Shown here one piece after another: positions 9,995 to 19,210 of a stretch of DNA of 64,000 nucleotides. Where the stretch lies: the NCBI RefSeq assembly GCF_021390175.1, contig NZ_CP090004.1, forward strand, positions 1,178,001-1,242,000, in the 5' to 3' direction. Positions within the stretch are counted from its first letter, which is position 1; every line of letters begins with the position of its first letter. Both the position numbers and the translations under genes were made by a program. Origin of the DNA: Flagellimonas sp. HMM57 (lineage in GTDB: Bacteria; Bacteroidota; Bacteroidia; Flavobacteriales; Flavobacteriaceae). The notes under the pieces were generated by a model. It was not told where the DNA came from, did no database searches, and saw only the letters and a list, made by a program, of their open reading frames with translations.

Positions 9995-11128
9995 ATGGAC
10001 CATTCCTCAAAGACTTCTGTTACCGTTAAGTCTCCCGGAAGAATCAACCTGATCGGGGAACACATTGATTATAACGATGGTTTTGTATTGCCAGCGGCAA
10101 TTGACAAGAGCATGCACATGACCATTACGACCAATGGCGATAAAAACCGTTGCACCATTAAAAGCAAGGGATTTGATAGCATTTTAGTGGTCAATCTGGA
10201 AAATCTTGGTAAAGGCACGGAAGGATGGCACGATTATATTTTGGGCGTAATCGCCGAAATCCAAAAACTGACCAATAAGCTGAAGGGCTTTGATTGTGAA
10301 ATGCACAGCGATATTCCCGTGGGTTCTGGAGTAAGCTCTTCTGCTGCCCTTGAATGCGGCCTTGCTTATGGGCTCAATGAGCTTTTTAAACTGGGACTTA
10401 ATAAATGGCAACTCATTAAAATAGGACAAAACGCAGAGCATAATTTTGTAGGGACCCAATGTGGTATTATGGACCAGTTCGCTTCGGTTATGGGGAAAAA
10501 TGGACATGTAATGCTCTTAGACTGCCGTTCCCTCGATTTTGAATACATACCCATGGGCATTGAACCATATCGACTGTTACTTCTGAACACCAATGTTTCG
10601 CATAACCTGTCCACTGGAGAGTACAATATACGTAGGCAGCAATGCGAAAAAGGACTGGGTATGCTGGTCAAGCGATTTGGTATCGATGCATCCTTTAGAA
10701 GCGTAACCTTTAAAATGCTCGATGAGGCAAAAAATGAGCTGGGCGAATTACTTCACAAACGTTGCTCCTATGTTGTTGAAGAAATCGCAAGGGTTTTGGA
10801 AGCGGTAGAGTCACTAAAAAGAAATGATCTTAAAGCAATGGGGAAACTCATGTACCTAACCCATGAAGGTTTAAGTAAAAAATATGAAGTAAGTTGCCCA
10901 GAATTGGATTTTTTGGTCGAACTTACAAAGAACGAGTCCCAGATTCTGGGAGCACGAATGATGGGTGGAGGTTTTGGTGGTTGTACATTAAATTTGATTC
11001 ATAAGGATGCTATTGAACAATTTATCAAAAAGGCTGCAAGGGCTTATAAGGATGAGTTCAGTATTGAGCTATCACATTTTCAAACCTTGCCAAGCCAAGG
11101 AACCATACTTTTAAACGATACCATATGA
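9995..11128 (+). CDS. galK: Galactokinase
   Basis: This 377-residue GHMP kinase phosphorylates alpha-D-galactose to galactose 1-phosphate in the Leloir pathway, in the cytoplasm. Diagnostic motifs are the galactokinase signature GRINLIGEHIDYNDGF (residues 15-30), the ATP-binding loop PVGSGVSSSAAL (about 108-119), a catalytic Asp region in NCGIMDQF-like form (QCGIMDQF), and the third GHMP motif GGGFGG (about 324-329). The length matches the family. No galT or transporter lies beside it. The only neighbour is a LacI-type regulator 155 bp downstream on the same strand, which suggests galactose or galactoside control. It may instead serve sugar released by the nearby hydrolases. Confidence 0.96.
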   Translation: MDHSSKTSVTVKSPGRINLIGEHIDYNDGFVLPAAIDKSMHMTITTNGDKNRCTIKSKGFDSILVVNLENLGKGTEGWHDYILGVIAEIQKLTNKLKGFDCEMHSDIPVGSGVSSSAALECGLAYGLNELFKLGLNKWQLIKIGQNAEHNFVGTQCGIMDQFASVMGKNGHVMLLDCRSLDFEYIPMGIEPYRLLLLNTNVSHNLSTGEYNIRRQQCEKGLGMLVKRFGIDASFRSVTFKMLDEAKNELGELLHKRCSYVVEEIARVLEAVESLKRNDLKAMGKLMYLTHEGLSKKYEVSCPELDFLVELTKNESQILGARMMGGGFGGCTLNLIHKDAIEQFIKKAARAYKDEFSIELSHFQTLPSQGTILLNDTI

Positions 11129-11283
11129 AATCGAAACTTAATGAACCAACTTATAGAGGACATATGCTTACAATAGGGCAGATATTGGTCTTGTCACAAC
11201 GGAACATTACATCGACATCGGAACAATCGGTCGATATACTTAAAAAACCTCCGATAGCATATTATTCCAAATTATAATTGCAC

Positions 11284-12306
11284 ATGGCAACAATCAAAGA
11301 CATTGCTGAGCTAGCAAATGTTTCGGTATCCACAGTTTCAAAAGCGCTTAACGACAGTCCTGAAATTGGCTCCCAAACATCTGCTAAGATAAAAGCCATA
11401 GCACGAGAGTTGGGATATGTTCCCAATAGTGCCGCAGTGGCCCTAAAACGGAGTGCTACCCATCATATCGGTATTATCGTGCCCGAAATCTCAAGTGAGT
11501 TTTTCTCTAAATTGGTACAGGCGATAGAAACATCCGCCAGCAAAAGAGGTTTTAAGAGTGTCCTTTGTTTTTCAAAGGAATCGTTCATGACAGAATCTCA
11601 AATTATCCAGAACTTCTGCAACGGGAGCGTGGATGGCATCATAATTTCCATGTCCAAACAGACCCAACAACTAAGGGATTACAAGCATATCTTGAGCTTA
11701 ATGGACCACGGAATCCCTGTTGTGATGGTCGATAGAACATGCGATTCCATTGAATGTGAGAAGGTTCGCATAAACGATTTTGGAGCATCGGAACATGCTG
11801 TGGAACATTTAATCGCTACAGGGTGTAAAAAACCCGCATTTATATCAACAATTCCCAAGACGAATGTAGGCAAGGAACGAAAGAAAGGATATAGATCGGC
11901 AATTCAGCAAAAACTTTATGAGAACAACGCTAAAGGATTGGTCCTAGAATTGAACGGGTATAGAAATTTTGAGAAAGAATTGGATTCTTTTATTCAACAA
12001 AACGCTATTGATGGAATTCTTGCAGCGAATGAGCTCGCAGCTATAAAAGCAATGAACATCATAAAAAAGAAAGGCCTACAAATTCCCGAAGATGTCTCGG
12101 TCATAGGCTTTACCGATGGTCAACTATCACAACATTCCAGTCCCTCCCTCACTTCAATAAGTCAAAATGCAAACACTATGGGAGCTATTGCATTAAAACG
12201 ACTTTTGTTTCAAATAACCCGTGATGTACCTAGGCCGAACAATCATATCCAAACTGTAGTGAAACATAAGTTGATTTTAAGGGAATCTACCAAGGCCATC
12301 CATTGA
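11284..12306 (+). CDS. LacI-family transcriptional regulator
   Basis: The ATG at 11284 starts directly at MATIKDIAELANVS, the usual first residues of a LacI helix-turn-helix, and is preferred to a TTG six bases earlier. The 340-residue protein has the DNA-reading helix and hinge (SVSTVSKALN, then VPNSAAVALKR) in residues 1-60. A periplasmic-binding-protein-like effector domain follows, with HIGIIVPEISSEFFSKL and the late segment DVSVIGFTDG. Such proteins repress or activate sugar genes in response to a sugar or sugar phosphate. It follows galK, so a galactose-related signal is inferred. The xylanase-type genes or the next SusCD locus are other possible targets. Confidence 0.93.
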   Translation: MATIKDIAELANVSVSTVSKALNDSPEIGSQTSAKIKAIARELGYVPNSAAVALKRSATHHIGIIVPEISSEFFSKLVQAIETSASKRGFKSVLCFSKESFMTESQIIQNFCNGSVDGIIISMSKQTQQLRDYKHILSLMDHGIPVVMVDRTCDSIECEKVRINDFGASEHAVEHLIATGCKKPAFISTIPKTNVGKERKKGYRSAIQQKLYENNAKGLVLELNGYRNFEKELDSFIQQNAIDGILAANELAAIKAMNIIKKKGLQIPEDVSVIGFTDGQLSQHSSPSLTSISQNANTMGAIALKRLLFQITRDVPRPNNHIQTVVKHKLILRESTKAIH

Positions 12307-12557
12307 TGGGGAATTGGTAGGTCAATATCAGTTTTAAGGTCTTTTTGGTTTAAAGAACAGATATATTGGTGATGTATTTCTTATAACAATGAAAGTTACT
12401 CTTTGATCGACCAACATAGTACTTCGCTGTCACTATTTAGTAGATAGTTTCAAAAAAACATTTAATTAACTAAAGGTTATATTTTCCATACCATGCTTTA
12501 GAGTATTGCTTTTTTAATTAATTTGTTTCCATATTTAAGCCTCAGTCAATCTAAAAC

Positions 12558-13109
12558 GTGGATAAGCAGCATCTTTTAATAGGGTTGAAAAATTCAGAAG
12601 AAACAGCTTTCAAAAAACTGTTCGATATATATTATCCAAGAGTAAAATCTTTTCTTATTTCCTCCAACTTAAAAAATGATCTAGACGATATACTACAAGA
12701 AACCTTTATAAGTATTTGGAAAAACAGAACGCAAATTAATCTTGAAAAATCCTTTGATTCCTATATATTCACGATTGCAAAAAACTATGCGCTAAAAAAT
12801 CTTCGGAAACAAATTATTAGCGAAATAAGGTCTTCCGAGGTTGAAATTGGTGATACTTCTGTTCCGCTCGACAGTATTGTGGACATTGGTATATATGAAG
12901 AAAAAATAAGGTCTTCCGTCAATAACTTACCCCCGCGATCAAGAGCGGTTTTTCAAATGAAACGCAATGAAGGGATGTCCACTAATCAAATCGCGCAGAA
13001 AATGGGCATTGCTCCCAAGACCGTAGAAAACTATATGAACAGGGCCTTGACCCTACTCAAAAAAGAATTGGAACATTTAGCTTGGCTCATCCTTGTTTAC
13101 TTCTTTTAA
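12558..13109 (+). CDS. ECF RNA polymerase sigma factor, FecI type
   Basis: The GTG start follows an in-frame TAA at 12552, so no earlier start is possible in this frame. The 183-residue protein has sigma region 2 (about 16-80, including DDILQETFISIWKN) and region 4 (about 122-170, LPPRSRAVF then GMSTNQIAQKMGIAPKTVE). It lacks region 3, as ECF sigmas do. It is followed by a FecR-type anti-sigma gene and a SusC with an STN domain. This is the standard trans-envelope relay in which substrate binding by the transporter releases the sigma factor to transcribe susCD and the downstream enzymes. Confidence 0.94.
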   Translation: MDKQHLLIGLKNSEETAFKKLFDIYYPRVKSFLISSNLKNDLDDILQETFISIWKNRTQINLEKSFDSYIFTIAKNYALKNLRKQIISEIRSSEVEIGDTSVPLDSIVDIGIYEEKIRSSVNNLPPRSRAVFQMKRNEGMSTNQIAQKMGIAPKTVENYMNRALTLLKKELEHLAWLILVYFF

Positions 13110-13150
13110 ATTCACCTTAAAAACAAGTTTTCATAACATTTTGGTAACGT

Positions 13151-13169
13151 ATTTGCATAGGGTGCAAAT
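13151..13169. promoter_or_regulatory. Perfect 7-bp inverted repeat upstream of fecR-like gene
   Basis: ATTTGCA-TAGGG-TGCAAAT is a perfect 7-bp dyad with a 5-bp spacer, lying 40 bp before the anti-sigma start codon. It could be an operator or part of a promoter giving separate control of the anti-sigma gene. It has no U-tract, so it is not a typical terminator for the sigma gene. Confidence 0.35.
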
Positions 13170-13208
13170 GCCATTTATGGGATATACCTATAAACGAGAT
13201 ACTTACTT

Positions 13209-14177
13209 ATGGCATCCATTCAAGAGATTTGGAATAAATACAAGCTTGGAAAAGCTGACCTTAACGAAAAAAGAAAACTTATAAAGGCCATTGATGATGA
13301 AGATGCCCAATTAGAAGATCTTCTACGCACAAATTGGAAAAAACAAAAGATTTTAAAAATCAGTAGCAAGGAAAAGAACAAAGCATGGAATAAACTTATC
13401 AATAGTACCTCCATAAAAAAACAGAAGGTAATTAAGCTGTATAAATATGGCATAGCTGCTAGTCTGGCAATATTGGTCGCTTCTGCAATGCTCATCTATT
13501 CTTCCTTATATACTACGATAGAAGTGCATGTAGCTTCAGGCGAAAAAATCAAGGAGGTCATATTACCGGATGGTTCCAAGGTCTGGATAAACAATGCTTC
13601 TTCTATTTCCTATCCAAAAAGGTTTGATTCGGACTCCCGTAACCTAGTTTTAGAAGGCAACGCATTCTTTGAAGTGAAAAAGAACCCCGCAAAGCCCTTT
13701 ATTGTACAAACCGATGGATTATCCGTAAAAGTATTGGGAACGTCTTTCGATGTATACAATTTTAAGGGCGAATCTTCTACGGTATCGGTAAAGAGCGGTA
13801 AGGTCGAAGTAGCACATTCAGGTTCAAATTCAAAAATAGTTTTGGTAAAAAATGAGCAATCAAGATATGACTTGGGGCTTAAAAAATTGGTCAAAACCAC
13901 TTTTGATTCTAAATGGATCATGGCATGGAAAAATGATACGCTACATTTTGAAAATTTAGAATTAGGCAACGCCATAAAACAAATAGAACGCAAATATGGA
14001 GTGCGCATAATCTGCGCAGACCCCAAACTCTTGCAGACACGCATAAGGGCAAGTTACAAAAGTGAACCGCTTGATACCGTCTTAAACGATTTAGCTTTTA
14101 TGACCAATTTCAATTTTAACATAGACAACAAAAAAAACGAGATAACACTTAAACCTATACCCATGGACAAAAACTGA
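13209..14177 (+). CDS. FecR-family anti-sigma factor
   Basis: The protein is 322 residues with a cytoplasmic N-terminal part that would hold the sigma factor. One membrane helix follows (about 80-101, YGIAASLAILVASAMLIYSSL), then a periplasmic FecR domain starting at HVASGEKIKEVILPDGSKVW. A C-terminal DUF4974-like domain (LHFENLELGNAIKQIERKYG) contacts the STN domain of the partner transporter. Its position between the ECF sigma gene and the STN-bearing SusC gene fixes its role as the relay component. The 99-bp gap from the sigma gene contains an inverted repeat. Confidence 0.93.
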   Translation: MASIQEIWNKYKLGKADLNEKRKLIKAIDDEDAQLEDLLRTNWKKQKILKISSKEKNKAWNKLINSTSIKKQKVIKLYKYGIAASLAILVASAMLIYSSLYTTIEVHVASGEKIKEVILPDGSKVWINNASSISYPKRFDSDSRNLVLEGNAFFEVKKNPAKPFIVQTDGLSVKVLGTSFDVYNFKGESSTVSVKSGKVEVAHSGSNSKIVLVKNEQSRYDLGLKKLVKTTFDSKWIMAWKNDTLHFENLELGNAIKQIERKYGVRIICADPKLLQTRIRASYKSEPLDTVLNDLAFMTNFNFNIDNKKNEITLKPIPMDKN

Positions 14178-14192
14178 AAACAGAAATAAAAA

Positions 14193-14222
14193 GGGTTGAA
14201 ACCAGTGCAATGGTCCCAACCC
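14193..14222 (+). promoter_or_regulatory. Hairpin in the susC leader
   Basis: GGGTTG-aa-ACCA / TGGT-cc-CAACCC forms a two-part stem with a small internal loop and a 6-nt apical loop, between the anti-sigma stop and the SusC start. It has no U-tract. It could modulate read-through or translation so that susC expression differs from the regulatory genes upstream. Function is inferred only from position. Confidence 0.4.
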
Positions 14223-14267
14223 ACAAAAGAAATTTACTCGTCAAAATAAATCTCTAATTACAAACAT

Positions 14268-17200
14268 ATGAAAACAACCAATTATGGCAAACGAAGTATT
14301 GTCATTTACAAACTTTACATAACCTTACTATTTTTTAGTGTTTCATTGCATGCCCAAGCCAACAATTTTGATAATCCAAAAATAAGTATCGAAGCAAACG
14401 ATGAAACCATTGATAAGATATTCAAGAATATTGAAAGCAAGACGGCCTTCTCTTTTCGTTATTCTGAAGATATTCTCAAGGACCAACGTACATTCTCATT
14501 TACCTATACAAACGAACCACTTAAGACAATTCTTGATGACATTGGCAACAAAGCTGGTCTTATCTACAAAATCTCTGGCAACAACATCTCTGTAAAAAAA
14601 TCCAATATACAGCGCACCATCAACGGAACAGTAACAGATGAATCTGGCGCCCCAATACCGGGAGTCAATGTTTTTGTGCAAGGAGGACAAACCGGTGTAG
14701 TCACCGACTTTGATGGAAACTTCAGTATTGAGGTCACCTCTGGTGACGTACTCGTCTTTTCTTACATTGGCTTTACAGCAATCGAAGTCCAAATTACTGA
14801 TCAAACCAGTTTGGACATTATCCTAAAAGAAAATGTGGATCAGCTGCAAGAAGTCATTGTATATGGCTACGGAACGGCAACTAAGGAGAAATTCAACGGT
14901 GCCGTTTCAAAAGTGGAGACCGAAAAACTGAACAACTTCTCTTCGGCCAACTTTGAACAGGCGCTATCCGGTAACGTTGCTGGGGTACAGGTCGTGGGTA
15001 ATGGAAAAAACCCGGGAGAGAATTCTGTTATCCAAATTCGGGGATTGAATACACTGACCGCGGGAACCAATCCATTGATTGTTGTAGATGGCAATCCACT
15101 ATCTGAAGGCTCTTCATTCAGCTCGATCAATACTCAAGATATTGAATCCATTAATATTTTAAAAGATGCAGCATCGGCTGCAATTTATGGTTCACGAGCA
15201 TCCAATGGGGTTATTTTAATAACTACTAAAAAAGGAAAGTCAGGAGATTTAAAAGTGACCTATGACACCTATTACGGTTTTCAGAATCGAATCGACAATT
15301 TTGAATTGGCTGATGCTTATGATACAGCTCTTTTTGATTTTGATGCTAGAAACTTTGGCTATCTCTCGGGAGGGACTGGTAGAAGCATCTCTGATGATAA
15401 CCAGACCCGAGACGCAAACGGAGGTGGAAAGCGTAGTAGGGTACAAGGATTTCTTCAAAACTACCTCAATGGAGAACAAGGTCTGACAAACACAGATTGG
15501 CTCGATGCAGTTTTTAGAAGTGCGGCACAACAAAACCATTACCTGAATTTGAGTGGAGGAACGGACAAAACAAATTATGCGGTTTCTTTCGGCTATCTAG
15601 ACCAGGAAAATATTATTATCGACTCTGATTATAAGCGCTATACCAGTAACATCCAATTAAACTCCCAAATAAGCAAGCGTATCCGTTTTGGAATTACATC
15701 GAATGTTTCTTTGGTAAATTCCAACCCAACTGGCGAAAGAGGTTGGTCTGCACATGATGCCGGAGAAGGAAGACAACCTGACCCGGCCTATGCCGTGGTG
15801 TTGATGCATCCATACTATCCAATCTACAATACGGATGGAACTTTCGCAATTGCCAATCAAATAGATGACAACAATGATAATTGGGATGGTCCCATTTCTG
15901 AAAATATCATCGCAAAAGTCGGTCTGTCCGATTTTTTTGAGCGTCGTTTGCGGGTTTTTGGAAACACTTATCTGGAGATAGATATTTGGGATGGCATACG
16001 ATTCAAAACTTCTTTTGGTGGAGACTACAATACAATTTTTACGGAATTCTTTGCCCCATCCAATATCGGTAATTATAGAACCCCTGTAGAGAACAGCCTA
16101 ACAGAAGCATTTGAAAACAATAACAGAAGGGAAAATTATATCACTGAAAATTTATTGACCTACAATAAAACTTTCGGAAAACACAATCTTGATGCACTAC
16201 TCGGATTTAGTTATCAGGAGGAAAGTCGTTTTAATACTAGGTTGGAGAGCAACAACTTTGCAGATGACAACTTACGTAACATCGCCGGTGCTACAAATCC
16301 CTCTACCGAAGTAGAACGAAGCAAATGGGCATTGATATCCTATTTTAGTCGATTACAATATGATTTTGATGGAAGATATTCGCTTTCGGCATCTTATAGA
16401 AGGGATGGTTCATCTCGATTTGGCGCAAACACAAAGTTTGGGGAATTTGCTTCCGTATCGGGGGGTTGGACATTGAGCAATGAAAGCTTCTTTCCTTCAG
16501 AAGGAGCAATAAGCTTTGCAAAGCTAAGGGCGAGTTGGGGGCAGACCGGTAACAATCAAATAGGTGATTTTGCATCCATAGCTTTAGTAGAGCCAGAAAA
16601 TTATGTGATTGATGGTCAACTACAAGCAGGTTCGTACACCCGTACTTCCCCTAATCCTGATTTGTCTTGGGAAACCAATACAGCTCTTAACCTAGGTATT
16701 GACTTAGGGTTTTTGAACAATAAACTATTATTAACGGGCGAATACTATAATTCAAAAACCACGGACCTTCTATTACAGGTACCTGTTCCGCAACAATCTG
16801 GGTTTACCAACTCGCTTCAGAACATTGGAGAATTGGAAAACAAAGGTTTTGAACTGGAAATTAAAGGGAACAATTTTGAGTTTGGAGATTTTAGATTAGG
16901 GTTTAACGCAAATATTACCACCAACCAAAATGAAGTATTGGCGTTGGGCGATGGTCCGGACGTAAATAGTCAAATCATTGAAAGTAATGGCGGCATGAGC
17001 TTTTTGACCAAAGTAGGTGGAAGCATTGCTGAATTTTACACATACGAAATCATTGGAGTATACAGAAACCAAGAGCAGTTGGATGCAGAGACCATTACGC
17101 CCTTTGCGGGGACAGAGGTCGGTGATTATATCGTAAGAGATGCTAATGGAGATGGTCAAATTACTCCAGACGATAGGGTCTCTTTGGGAGATTACAACCC

Positions 17201-17720
17201 AGATTTTACGTATGGTTTTGGATTTACGGTAAACTACAAGGGTTTTGACCTTAGTGCACAATTTACCGGTATAGAAGGAAGAAAAGTTGCTGATAATATG
17301 CTCTATGATGCGGAAAGTGGCGAAGGCTTTTTCGTTCCAACGCAATATTACGTTGACAATTATTTCAATGATAGAAATCCTGATGGCTTTTTCAGAAGAC
17401 CTGATTTCTCTAGTTTTTCTTCAGCAGGAAGAATTACAAGAGCTTCTAGTCTTTCGGTTTATGACGGAGATTATTTTCGACTGAGAAGTCTTCAAGTAGG
17501 GTACAATTTTCAGGAAAATATTACGGATTATTTAGGAATAAATTCTCTTAGACTTTACCTAACAGGGAACAATATTTTTAACATCACCAATTATAGAGGG
17601 TACAATTCCGATGGATTGGATACTTCGAACAATAGAACACAAACCCTTACAAGAGGCTGGATCAATTCCACAAGTCCATTGACACGGTTTGTGGCTCTTG
17701 GACTAAACGTAAAATTTTAA
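14268..17720 (+). CDS. SusC-family TonB-dependent transporter with STN domain
   Basis: This 1150-residue outer-membrane transporter has a signal peptide ending near SLHAQ. An STN (secretin/TonB N-terminal) domain at about 38-110 passes the signal to FecR. A carboxypeptidase-regulatory-like domain starts at INGTVTDESGAPIPGVNV. The TonB plug contains EVIVYGYGTATKE, the SusC hallmark IRGLNTL and ILKDAASAAIYGSRASNG. The barrel ends in the aromatic-terminated strand RFVALGLNVKF. SusC proteins import oligomers under a SusD lid, powered by TonB. The STN domain matches the adjacent FecI/FecR pair, so this is a self-sensing locus. The only enzymes encoded downstream are two phosphodiesterases, which points to a glycerophosphodiester-containing substrate. 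Confidence 0.96.
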   Translation: MKTTNYGKRSIVIYKLYITLLFFSVSLHAQANNFDNPKISIEANDETIDKIFKNIESKTAFSFRYSEDILKDQRTFSFTYTNEPLKTILDDIGNKAGLIYKISGNNISVKKSNIQRTINGTVTDESGAPIPGVNVFVQGGQTGVVTDFDGNFSIEVTSGDVLVFSYIGFTAIEVQITDQTSLDIILKENVDQLQEVIVYGYGTATKEKFNGAVSKVETEKLNNFSSANFEQALSGNVAGVQVVGNGKNPGENSVIQIRGLNTLTAGTNPLIVVDGNPLSEGSSFSSINTQDIESINILKDAASAAIYGSRASNGVILITTKKGKSGDLKVTYDTYYGFQNRIDNFELADAYDTALFDFDARNFGYLSGGTGRSISDDNQTRDANGGGKRSRVQGFLQNYLNGEQGLTNTDWLDAVFRSAAQQNHYLNLSGGTDKTNYAVSFGYLDQENIIIDSDYKRYTSNIQLNSQISKRIRFGITSNVSLVNSNPTGERGWSAHDAGEGRQPDPAYAVVLMHPYYPIYNTDGTFAIANQIDDNNDNWDGPISENIIAKVGLSDFFERRLRVFGNTYLEIDIWDGIRFKTSFGGDYNTIFTEFFAPSNIGNYRTPVENSLTEAFENNNRRENYITENLLTYNKTFGKHNLDALLGFSYQEESRFNTRLESNNFADDNLRNIAGATNPSTEVERSKWALISYFSRLQYDFDGRYSLSASYRRDGSSRFGANTKFGEFASVSGGWTLSNESFFPSEGAISFAKLRASWGQTGNNQIGDFASIALVEPENYVIDGQLQAGSYTRTSPNPDLSWETNTALNLGIDLGFLNNKLLLTGEYYNSKTTDLLLQVPVPQQSGFTNSLQNIGELENKGFELEIKGNNFEFGDFRLGFNANITTNQNEVLALGDGPDVNSQIIESNGGMSFLTKVGGSIAEFYTYEIIGVYRNQEQLDAETITPFAGTEVGDYIVRDANGDGQITPDDRVSLGDYNPDFTYGFGFTVNYKGFDLSAQFTGIEGRKVADNMLYDAESGEGFFVPTQYYVDNYFNDRNPDGFFRRPDFSSFSSAGRITRASSLSVYDGDYFRLRSLQVGYNFQENITDYLGINSLRLYLTGNNIFNITNYRGYNSDGLDTSNNRTQTLTRGWINSTSPLTRFVALGLNVKF

Positions 17721-17739
17721 AACAATAAATCAAGATAAA

Positions 17740-19158
17740 ATGAACTCTACAAAAAAAATATTTCTGATACTGATTGTTTTACTTGGATACTTTTCGTGTG
17801 ATGATGAGTTGGACATTATACCTATCTCAGAAAAGGCGGCAAACAATTTTTTTTCCAGCGAGCAAGAACTGGAAAGCGCTATTATAGGCATTTATGCACA
17901 ATTACAAAACAACGGTCTTTATGGATTGGATTTGATTGGCGTTGGTGAAATTTCTGCCGAAGATTCCTTTGAGGAAATTGCAGCGAACGACGGAGGTCGT
18001 TTTGGGCAATTGGATGATTTTTCCACCAATCCTGAAAATGATTTGGTGGGCGACATTTGGAGAGAATCCTATGAAGGAATCCAACGAACCAATGTGGTCC
18101 TCAACCGTATATCCGATATTGAGTTTCAAGATGTGGCACTAAAGGCCAATAGAATAGGGGAAATGAAGTTTATACGTGCTCTGTTATACTTTAACTTGGT
18201 TCGTTTGTATGGTGATGTCCCTTTAGTGATTGAAGAGACCGAAAATCCATTTGATTTCTTTGGACAAGGAAGAACGTCCACTACAGAAGTATATAGTCGA
18301 ATCCAGACAGATCTATCAGAAGCCATTCAAGATTTGCCAACGACCAAATCACCAGGTAGGCCCGCTTTGGGAGCCGCCCAAGCATTGTTGGCAGATGTGC
18401 AGTTGACACAAGGGGATTTTTCCAGTGCTTTGCCAAACCTGGAAGCAGTAGTCAACTCTGGAGTATACGAATTAATGCCCACTACTTCAGAGATTTTTGG
18501 AGAAGCTAACGAAGGAAACGCTGAAATTATTTTTGAGGTACAATATGTGAGCGGTTTAAATGTTGAGGGGGAAAATGAAGGAAGTTCTGCAGGCTCACAA
18601 TTTAGACCCTCTGGAACCACTGCCAATGCAAAAGGACATAATTTACCTACCCAAGCTTTTATCGATTCTTTTGAAGCTGGAGATACCAGACTTGACGACT
18701 ATGTTGCCATTGACCCAGATGCCAATCCATTCTATTTTTCAACTAAATACGAAATATCTGCAACTGGTGCCGATGATGGAGGCAGCGACCATCTTATCAT
18801 TCGCTTTGCAGATGTAGTTTTAAAATATGCCGAAGCATTGAACGAAAATAACCAGACCGGCGAAGCTATTTTACAGTTGAACCGTATTCGTACAAGGGCA
18901 GGTTTGGCAGGAACAACAGCCACAACACAAGAAGAAGTGAGAGCGGCCATAAAACAAGAACGTCGTTTTGAGTTTATTGGTGAGGGCAAAAGATGGTTCG
19001 ACCTTAAACGCTATGGTACCGCCATTGATGTAATGAACGCTTTTTTCACAATCAATAATCCTGGAGTCACTATAAACGAGAACAATTTGGTACTCCCTAT
19101 TCCACAAAGTCAGATTGATACCGACCCTGATTTTATAAAGCAGAATCCCGGATATTAA
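17740..19158 (+). CDS. SusD/RagB-family surface lipoprotein
   Basis: The 472-residue lipoprotein has its lipid cysteine at Cys20 (LLGYFSC). The N-terminal half is TPR-like and includes FIRALLYFNLVRLYGDVPLV, the SusD signature. The C-terminal SusD domain contains RFADVVLKYAEALNE, LNRIRTRAGL, ERRFEFIGEGKRWFDLKRYG and the final ILPIPQSQI-like LVLPIPQSQID. It forms the hinged lid of the neighbouring SusC and is transcribed with it (19-bp gap). It binds the substrate at the cell surface. A strong intrinsic terminator follows immediately. Confidence 0.95.
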   Translation: MNSTKKIFLILIVLLGYFSCDDELDIIPISEKAANNFFSSEQELESAIIGIYAQLQNNGLYGLDLIGVGEISAEDSFEEIAANDGGRFGQLDDFSTNPENDLVGDIWRESYEGIQRTNVVLNRISDIEFQDVALKANRIGEMKFIRALLYFNLVRLYGDVPLVIEETENPFDFFGQGRTSTTEVYSRIQTDLSEAIQDLPTTKSPGRPALGAAQALLADVQLTQGDFSSALPNLEAVVNSGVYELMPTTSEIFGEANEGNAEIIFEVQYVSGLNVEGENEGSSAGSQFRPSGTTANAKGHNLPTQAFIDSFEAGDTRLDDYVAIDPDANPFYFSTKYEISATGADDGGSDHLIIRFADVVLKYAEALNENNQTGEAILQLNRIRTRAGLAGTTATTQEEVRAAIKQERRFEFIGEGKRWFDLKRYGTAIDVMNAFFTINNPGVTINENNLVLPIPQSQIDTDPDFIKQNPGY

Positions 19159-19170
19159 GCAATAAAAATT

Positions 19171-19198
19171 GAGGGCAGTTTCAATGCTGCCCTCTTTT
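19171..19198 (+). terminator. Intrinsic terminator after susD
   Basis: GAGGGCAG / CTGCCCTC forms a perfect 8-bp GC-rich stem with an 8-nt loop, followed by TTTT. It lies 12 bases after the susD stop and only about 13 bases before the ATG of the first phosphodiesterase gene. It probably limits read-through, giving high susCD and lower enzyme expression. Confidence 0.8.
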
Positions 19199-19210
19199 AA
19201 TAATCAGCTA

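Noticed and set aside
11129..11283. Operator palindrome before the LacI-type gene
   Set aside because: The TCGAC/GTCGA ends match over only 5 bp and the interior does not pair, so it is not convincing.
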